Positions 60,480 through 64,000 of a stretch of DNA of 64,000 bases are shown here, piece after piece. The stretch lies in contig JBDSLR010000021.1 in NCBI GenBank assembly GCA_039916305.1, positions 124,001-188,000 on the forward strand, in the 5' to 3' direction. The first letter of the stretch is position 1. Each line of letters begins with the position of its first letter. The notes below the pieces were generated by a model, which was given only the letters and a program-made list of their open reading frames with translations, ran no database searches and was not told the DNA's origin. The position numbers and the translations under genes are program-made. This DNA comes from JACMLD01 sp039916305. GTDB taxonomy: Bacteria; Bacteroidota; Bacteroidia; Chitinophagales; Chitinophagaceae.

Positions 60480-61037
60480 ATGAAAAAGACAATTCTACGG
60501 GCCGCCCTGTATTTTCCTGTTCTGGCACTTGCCTTTTCTTTTACAGCCAATGCCCAGGCAGTAACCCTGGAAGACCTCAAAGCACAAATGGTAAAAGACT
60601 GGGAGCGGGCAAAAACGTATACAATTGACTACCTCAACGTAATGCCTGCAGACAAATATTCTTTTAAAGCAACCGATAGTGTAAGGAGCTTTGCCCAGCA
60701 AATGCTGCACCTGGCAGGTGCTAATGTGATGCTGATGTCTAATACTACAGATCTTAAAACGCCTTTTATGCGCATGGATCTCGAAAGCAGTGCAGGTGCT
60801 CAATCAAAAGATTCTGTGATGCACTTTGTAACTGCCAGCTATGATTTCTGTATCAACGCCGTTAAAACATCTGACATAAGTAAATGGGGCGAAAAGAAGA
60901 AAATATTTGGCAGGTTTGATGAAACCAAACTGGCCATGCTTATGAAAACGTTCGAACACCAGACACATCACCGCGGGCAGACCACCATTTATATCCGCCT
61001 GGTGGGTGTAAAACCGCCTAACGAAAGATTATTCTGA
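60480..61037 (+). CDS. exported DinB-family protein
   Basis: 185 residues from ATG at 60480 (an in-frame ATG at 60441 would precede the signal peptide). The signal peptide (MKKTILRAALYFPVLALAFS, cleavage near ANAQ) sends it to the periplasm. The DinB four-helix fold shows MLHLAGANVML with the first His and MKTFEHQTHHRGQTTIYIRL with the HxxxH pair near the C-terminus, so the metal triad is complete. DinB proteins are usually cytosolic thiol transferases, so a periplasmic one probably has a different role. It is monocistronic with its own terminator. Confidence 0.85.
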   Translation: MKKTILRAALYFPVLALAFSFTANAQAVTLEDLKAQMVKDWERAKTYTIDYLNVMPADKYSFKATDSVRSFAQQMLHLAGANVMLMSNTTDLKTPFMRMDLESSAGAQSKDSVMHFVTASYDFCINAVKTSDISKWGEKKKIFGRFDETKLAMLMKTFEHQTHHRGQTTIYIRLVGVKPPNERLF

Positions 61038-61066
61038 TAAATCACTATCGCAGGCTTAAATAGAAA

Positions 61067-61101
61067 AAGCCAGGTGAAAAATTAATTCACCTGGCTTTTT
61101 T
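61067..61101 (+). terminator. terminator after the exported DinB gene
   Basis: Stem AAAGCCAGGTGAA/TTCACCTGGCTTT and a T-run; on the minus strand it also ends in an A-to-T mirrored tract and may serve the convergent DUF1080 gene. Confidence 0.9.
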
Positions 61102-61104
61102 ATG

Positions 61105-62079
61105 TTATTTCGCCGGCGTGATAATAATATTGCGGTACTCTACCGGGCCATGATCACCTTGTATATAGAGCGGCCCGGGCTCCCCTTCCCTGCTGTCAAG
61201 AGCCCCACCTGTTATACCCGGGATCTCCTGGTTGCAGATAACTTTTACGCCATTTGCAATTACGGTGACCATTCTTCCTACCAACGTTATATCGTATGAC
61301 TGCCATTCACCGGCCGCTTTTGCTACCATTTCGCTGGGCGATAAAAAACCGTACACTCCGCTAAAATGATGCGATGTTGGTTCCAGCCCTTTATCATCTT
61401 CCACCTGCACTTCATACCGGCCGCGCAGGTAGACGCCACTGTTGCTTTCCTTTGGATAACGGAATTCTATATGCAGTTTAAAATCTGTGAACACTTCATC
61501 AGTTACCAGGTTAGCACCCGAATGCGGACTGCGCAATATTCCATTCTCTGCCACCCACTGGTTGCTGCCCATTGCGTGCCAGCCTTTCATATCTTTTCCA
61601 TTAAACAGTTGCACCGGCTTGCCCCAAACGGGTGGTTTTGTGCGGCGCAATGAAGGTGCCCGGTGGCCCACCCAGTTAAAGTTTTTGCCGTCTACTGCAA
61701 TCATGGTCCCGGTTAAACTATCTCCCTGCAAGGTGGCTTCAAACACCATGTCAGTCTCACCCTTGTCCCACTGCGGTGGAATAGCAAAACTCATCTTTCC
61801 GCCACTGAAATTTACCTTTGATATGGGTCTTGCACTTCCACCAGTGCCCACATACCTGCCTACAAGTGTTTTTACACCCGAAAGTTCCACCTCAAGCCAG
61901 GAAGGAAATTCTTTACCCGCCATATTCATGCTGATATCCCATCGTCCTTCCAGCCTGGCAGAATCGGCTGTTACAGAAAGCTTATCGTTTGCCCTGGTTA
62001 CGGTCACCAGCAGCATTACCAGGACTGTAGCGATTGAAATACGATTGAGGCAATTTTGTGGAGCTACTATTTTTTTCAT
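61105..62079 (-). CDS. exported DUF1080 (3-keto-disaccharide hydrolase-like) protein
   Basis: 324 residues; signal sequence (VLVMLLVTVTRA, cleavage near 30). Residues 40-145 are a small beta domain (RLEGRWDISMNMAGKEF). Residues 150-324 match DUF1080, a concanavalin-like jelly roll: VQLFNGKDMKGWH, FTDFKLHIEFRYPKESNSGV, YLRGRYEVQV, WQSYDITLVG and GPLYIQGDHGPVEYRNI. Some DUF1080 proteins cleave 3-keto-glucosides. The SNSGVYLRGRYEVQ segment is the diagnostic pattern. No sugar oxidase gene is next to it, so the substrate is open. Confidence 0.88.
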   Translation of the reverse strand: MKKIVAPQNCLNRISIATVLVMLLVTVTRANDKLSVTADSARLEGRWDISMNMAGKEFPSWLEVELSGVKTLVGRYVGTGGSARPISKVNFSGGKMSFAIPPQWDKGETDMVFEATLQGDSLTGTMIAVDGKNFNWVGHRAPSLRRTKPPVWGKPVQLFNGKDMKGWHAMGSNQWVAENGILRSPHSGANLVTDEVFTDFKLHIEFRYPKESNSGVYLRGRYEVQVEDDKGLEPTSHHFSGVYGFLSPSEMVAKAAGEWQSYDITLVGRMVTVIANGVKVICNQEIPGITGGALDSREGEPGPLYIQGDHGPVEYRNIIITPAK

Positions 62080-62341
62080 ATGTTTTATATTAGTTCTGCA
62101 TTCAATTTAGGGAGAAAAAATTAAATCAAACCCGGCGAAACAGATGGCTGTATTTCCGGGCATGCGATACTATTTTTTGTAGGGGTGTACCAGCTGATGC
62201 ATCCTGCTGAACAGATATAATTTTTTTATCTGTTTATAAAGCTATATTTACCAACTATCAGTTATTCTTATCTCCGAAGCGCCACAGAACCCGCACCTCC
62301 CCAACCATTTTTTATTTACCCAACCAACTTAAAAAAACAAC

Positions 62342-62887
62342 ATGAAAAAAATCATGGTGATTGCCTGTGTATCTGTGTTAACAATAGGATGCAATAACCA
62401 GGCCCCTGCAAAAGAAGGCAGCCTGCCGGCTGCCGACAGTACTGCTGAAAAAATTGAATACGCTTACCTGCCGGAAAGCCATCCTCCTGATTATTGGGAT
62501 CGCGGGGATCAAAAAAATGTGGCCATAGCACTTAAAGCATTAAAGGGCTTTGAAACCGGGAATATAGAGGAAAGCCTGGAACAGTTTGCCGACAGTGTAG
62601 CCTGGAGTTTTGACGGTTTTGATGCCCGCATCTCAAAAGATTCAATGCGCACACTTTTTAAAGATGCCTGGAAAAACATGAAAAGCGTACAAATAAAAAT
62701 GGATGATTATGAAGCCGTTATTTCCAGGGACAAAAAAGAAGAATTTGTAACGCTTTGGTACAAGCAAATTGTGACAGACAGGGCAGGTAAAACAGATTCC
62801 ATGTCCTGCGTAAATGATTTTAAAATAGAAAAGGGAAAAATTGCTTTGTTGGATGAAACAACAAGAAAATACCCGGCGAAAAAGTAA
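62342..62887 (+). CDS. NTF2-like (SnoaL) lipoprotein
   Basis: 181 residues. Lipobox CVSVLTIGC gives a lipidated Cys at about residue 17. After a linker to residue 55 the chain has the cone-shaped alpha+beta fold: VAIALKALKGFETGNIEESL, QFADSVAWSFDGFDARISKD, IKMDDYEAVISRDKKEEFVTLWYKQ (over 20, as two strands), and MSCVNDFKIEKGKIALLDETT, the closing strand-turn of SnoaL-like proteins. The function of Bacteroidota lipoprotein members is unknown. A strong terminator follows within 15 bases. Confidence 0.78.
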   Translation: MKKIMVIACVSVLTIGCNNQAPAKEGSLPAADSTAEKIEYAYLPESHPPDYWDRGDQKNVAIALKALKGFETGNIEESLEQFADSVAWSFDGFDARISKDSMRTLFKDAWKNMKSVQIKMDDYEAVISRDKKEEFVTLWYKQIVTDRAGKTDSMSCVNDFKIEKGKIALLDETTRKYPAKK

Positions 62888-62899
62888 ACATCATAATAG

Positions 62900-62940
62900 A
62901 AAAATCCCCGCTCCAATCTACTGCAGCGGGGATTTTTTTA
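62900..62940 (+). terminator. terminator after the NTF2-like gene
   Basis: Stem AAAAATCCCCGCT/AGCGGGGATTTTT with a 12-nt loop and a T-run. It may work in both directions for the convergent pseudouridine synthase gene. Confidence 0.92.
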
Positions 62941-62967
62941 TTTGAATAAGCTTTTACCCGCTGGTGG

Positions 62968-63603
62968 TTACCAGTTATTAATTTTCAACAGACTGAAGAA
63001 GCTGACTTCATCCACTTCCCTTACTGCACCGGGCGCCAGGTCGTTCAGCGCAAGGTCTTCTATAGAAACCCGGATAAGCCGCTGGCAGTTATGATGAATG
63101 GCTTTCACCATTTTTCTTATCTGGTGGTATTTACCTTCGGTAAGCGTAATCTGCAACCAGGTGAAAGGCGGGTATTCCGGCAATGAACCGGCTGATTGAA
63201 AGAGGCCAGCCGGCGCTTCTATAATAGTTGCTTCACATACTGCCGTTGTATAATAGCCGCCACCTTCTATGCGGATACGGATGCCGGTTCTTAGTTGCTG
63301 CAGTTTTTCCTCACTCACTGAATTTTTTACTTTTACCAGGTAGGTACGTTTATGGGCTGTCTCGCCCTGGAATAAAAGCCGGGTTACTTTTTTATTGGTA
63401 GTTAATATGAGCAGGCCCTCCGATTGTTTGTCAAGCCGGCCAACAGCATGTATACCTTCAGGAAAATCAAAATCGATATCGCCCAGCAGGGCAGCCTCCC
63501 CTTCGCTTACAAACTGTGAGAGCATGTTGTAAGGTTTGTTTACAATAAAATAGCGGCCACGCGGAGCATCATTTAATACCATATACAGTTGTTCAATAAG
63601 CAA
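62968..63603 (-). CDS. pseudouridine synthase, RsuA/RluE type
   Basis: 211 residues (204 from a second Met at 63582). Catalyses uridine to pseudouridine in rRNA, most like RluE (23S) of E. coli. It starts with RYFIVNKPYNMLSQF, the family opening, followed by HAVGRLDKQSEGLLILT with the catalytic Asp58, KRTYLVKV, and WLQITLTEGKYHQIRKM with the closing KxHQIRKM motif. As in RluE, no S4 domain precedes. The whole gene is convergent with the NTF2-like gene and shares the terminator. Exact rRNA target is inferred. Confidence 0.9.
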   Translation of the reverse strand: MLIEQLYMVLNDAPRGRYFIVNKPYNMLSQFVSEGEAALLGDIDFDFPEGIHAVGRLDKQSEGLLILTTNKKVTRLLFQGETAHKRTYLVKVKNSVSEEKLQQLRTGIRIRIEGGGYYTTAVCEATIIEAPAGLFQSAGSLPEYPPFTWLQITLTEGKYHQIRKMVKAIHHNCQRLIRVSIEDLALNDLAPGAVREVDEVSFFSLLKINNW

Positions 63604-63651
63604 TTAATTTCGGTTATACAAGACAGGTATCCTGAATATTCACAAACAATA

Positions 63652-63999
63652 TCAGGGCTGGTGCTGATAACAATAACCATTACCAATGGACGTCCTATGC
63701 TTACACCGTACACCTTTTTTTGTGTGCCCGCTGCACTGAACTGTCATATGCTGCCCCTTCGCTTTAGGAATTGATAATGCGGCATTGTATACAAGGGGTG
63801 CCTTACATATTTTACAGGGTGTAAGGCCCAGCTCTTTTGCACGTGCAATTGTGATTTCGTCAGATACATTTTTTACCATATGGCAGGATGCGAGATGGTA
63901 TTTAGTTCCCGCAGGTGTTTTGTAAACCGATTGCGGATACATCACAACAGCATGCAGCAATACCAACAACAGTAACACATTCCTTTTATAACAGGCCAT
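63652..63999 (-). CDS. exported Cys/His-rich small protein (DUF5763-like C-terminus)
   Basis: 115 residues; signal peptide NVLLLLVLLHAVVMYPQ (cleavage near 23). The mature part has two Cys modules: YHLASCHMVKN...TPCKICKAP (residues 34-68), like the CHxxK...CKxCK unit of Ada-type or nuclease-linked modules, and CSGHTKKGVRC then GYCYQHQP at the C-terminus, which resembles DUF5763 (C-x-G-x-T-x-x-G-x-x-C ... G-x-C-x-x-H). Both could bind zinc. The start ATG is at the last bases of the window (63997-63999), so a longer start outside cannot be excluded. Confidence 0.7.
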   Translation of the reverse strand: MACYKRNVLLLLVLLHAVVMYPQSVYKTPAGTKYHLASCHMVKNVSDEITIARAKELGLTPCKICKAPLVYNAALSIPKAKGQHMTVQCSGHTKKGVRCKHRTSIGNGYCYQHQP

Positions 64000-64000
64000 C

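Noticed and set aside
1..64000. CRISPR arrays, rRNA genes, complete insertion sequences, prophage genes
   Set aside because: No regularly spaced repeats, rRNA-like stretches, transposase motifs or phage structural genes were seen.

Overview
The window looks like chromosome from a member of the Bacteroidota, most like the Chitinophagia/Sphingobacteriia group. Four things point there. Exported proteins mostly end their signal peptide in AQ, and lipoproteins carry short lipoboxes. Ribosome binding sites are weak or absent. The clearest promoters follow the Bacteroidota pattern TTG-19 nt-TAnnTTTG (tRNA-Val, the TRIC channel gene; -7 boxes at valS and the hemolysin III gene). Secreted glycoside hydrolases and carbohydrate esterases are abundant. 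Family calls rest on motifs read by eye; no database search was run.

Layout. 1-5.2 kb: the start of a 3-methyladenine DNA glycosylase (cut by the left edge), a small exported protein, a secreted beta-propeller with a GH26 glycanase behind it, a RetSat/carotenoid-desaturase-like flavoprotein, and tRNA-Val. 5.3-9.6 kb: an accessory block of five unrelated small genes, all on the minus strand (EthD lipoprotein, DUF202, a deoxyribosyltransferase/TIR-like protein, DinB, GNAT). They are separated by intergenic DNA with duplicated segments and long fold-back structures, which together resemble an integron-type cassette array without a visible integrase. 10-24.7 kb: a glucuronoxylan utilisation locus read leftwards (GH35, GH115, GH43, TolB-like propeller, CE20-like acetylesterase, CE4, CE15 glucuronoyl esterase, GH10), with a divergent LacI-type regulator and two LacI-type palindromes in the 670-bp gap between them. 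No SusC/SusD pair is present.

24.8-36.8 kb: housekeeping and small genes: a Gcr-type membrane 'recombinase', ClpS next to Aat (N-end rule pathway), an unidentified two-gene Cys-rich module, a TRIC channel, envelope proteins, an esterase, a DnaQ-exonuclease/GIY-YIG fusion and valyl-tRNA synthetase. 36.9-49.5 kb: a large gluzincin-propeller-barrel outer membrane protein, a PrsW protease, a queuosine-precursor transporter, a TauE/SafE transporter, an ABC ATPase, a cold-shock-domain protein, a serine hydrolase, a decayed amidohydrolase pseudogene and RhlE. 49.8-64 kb: small orphans, an exported TPR protein, two convergent secreted caspase-like proteins, hemolysin III, a UPF1-like helicase, an exported DinB, a DUF1080 protein, an NTF2-like lipoprotein, an RluE-type pseudouridine synthase and a small exported Cys/His-rich protein.

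The xylan genes give a coherent pathway: GH10 cuts the backbone; the CE20-like and CE4 proteins would remove acetyl groups, CE15 would break lignin-glucuronate esters, GH115 would remove (methyl)glucuronate, GH43 would remove arabinose or xylose, and GH35 a terminal sugar. The LacI protein probably senses a released sugar.
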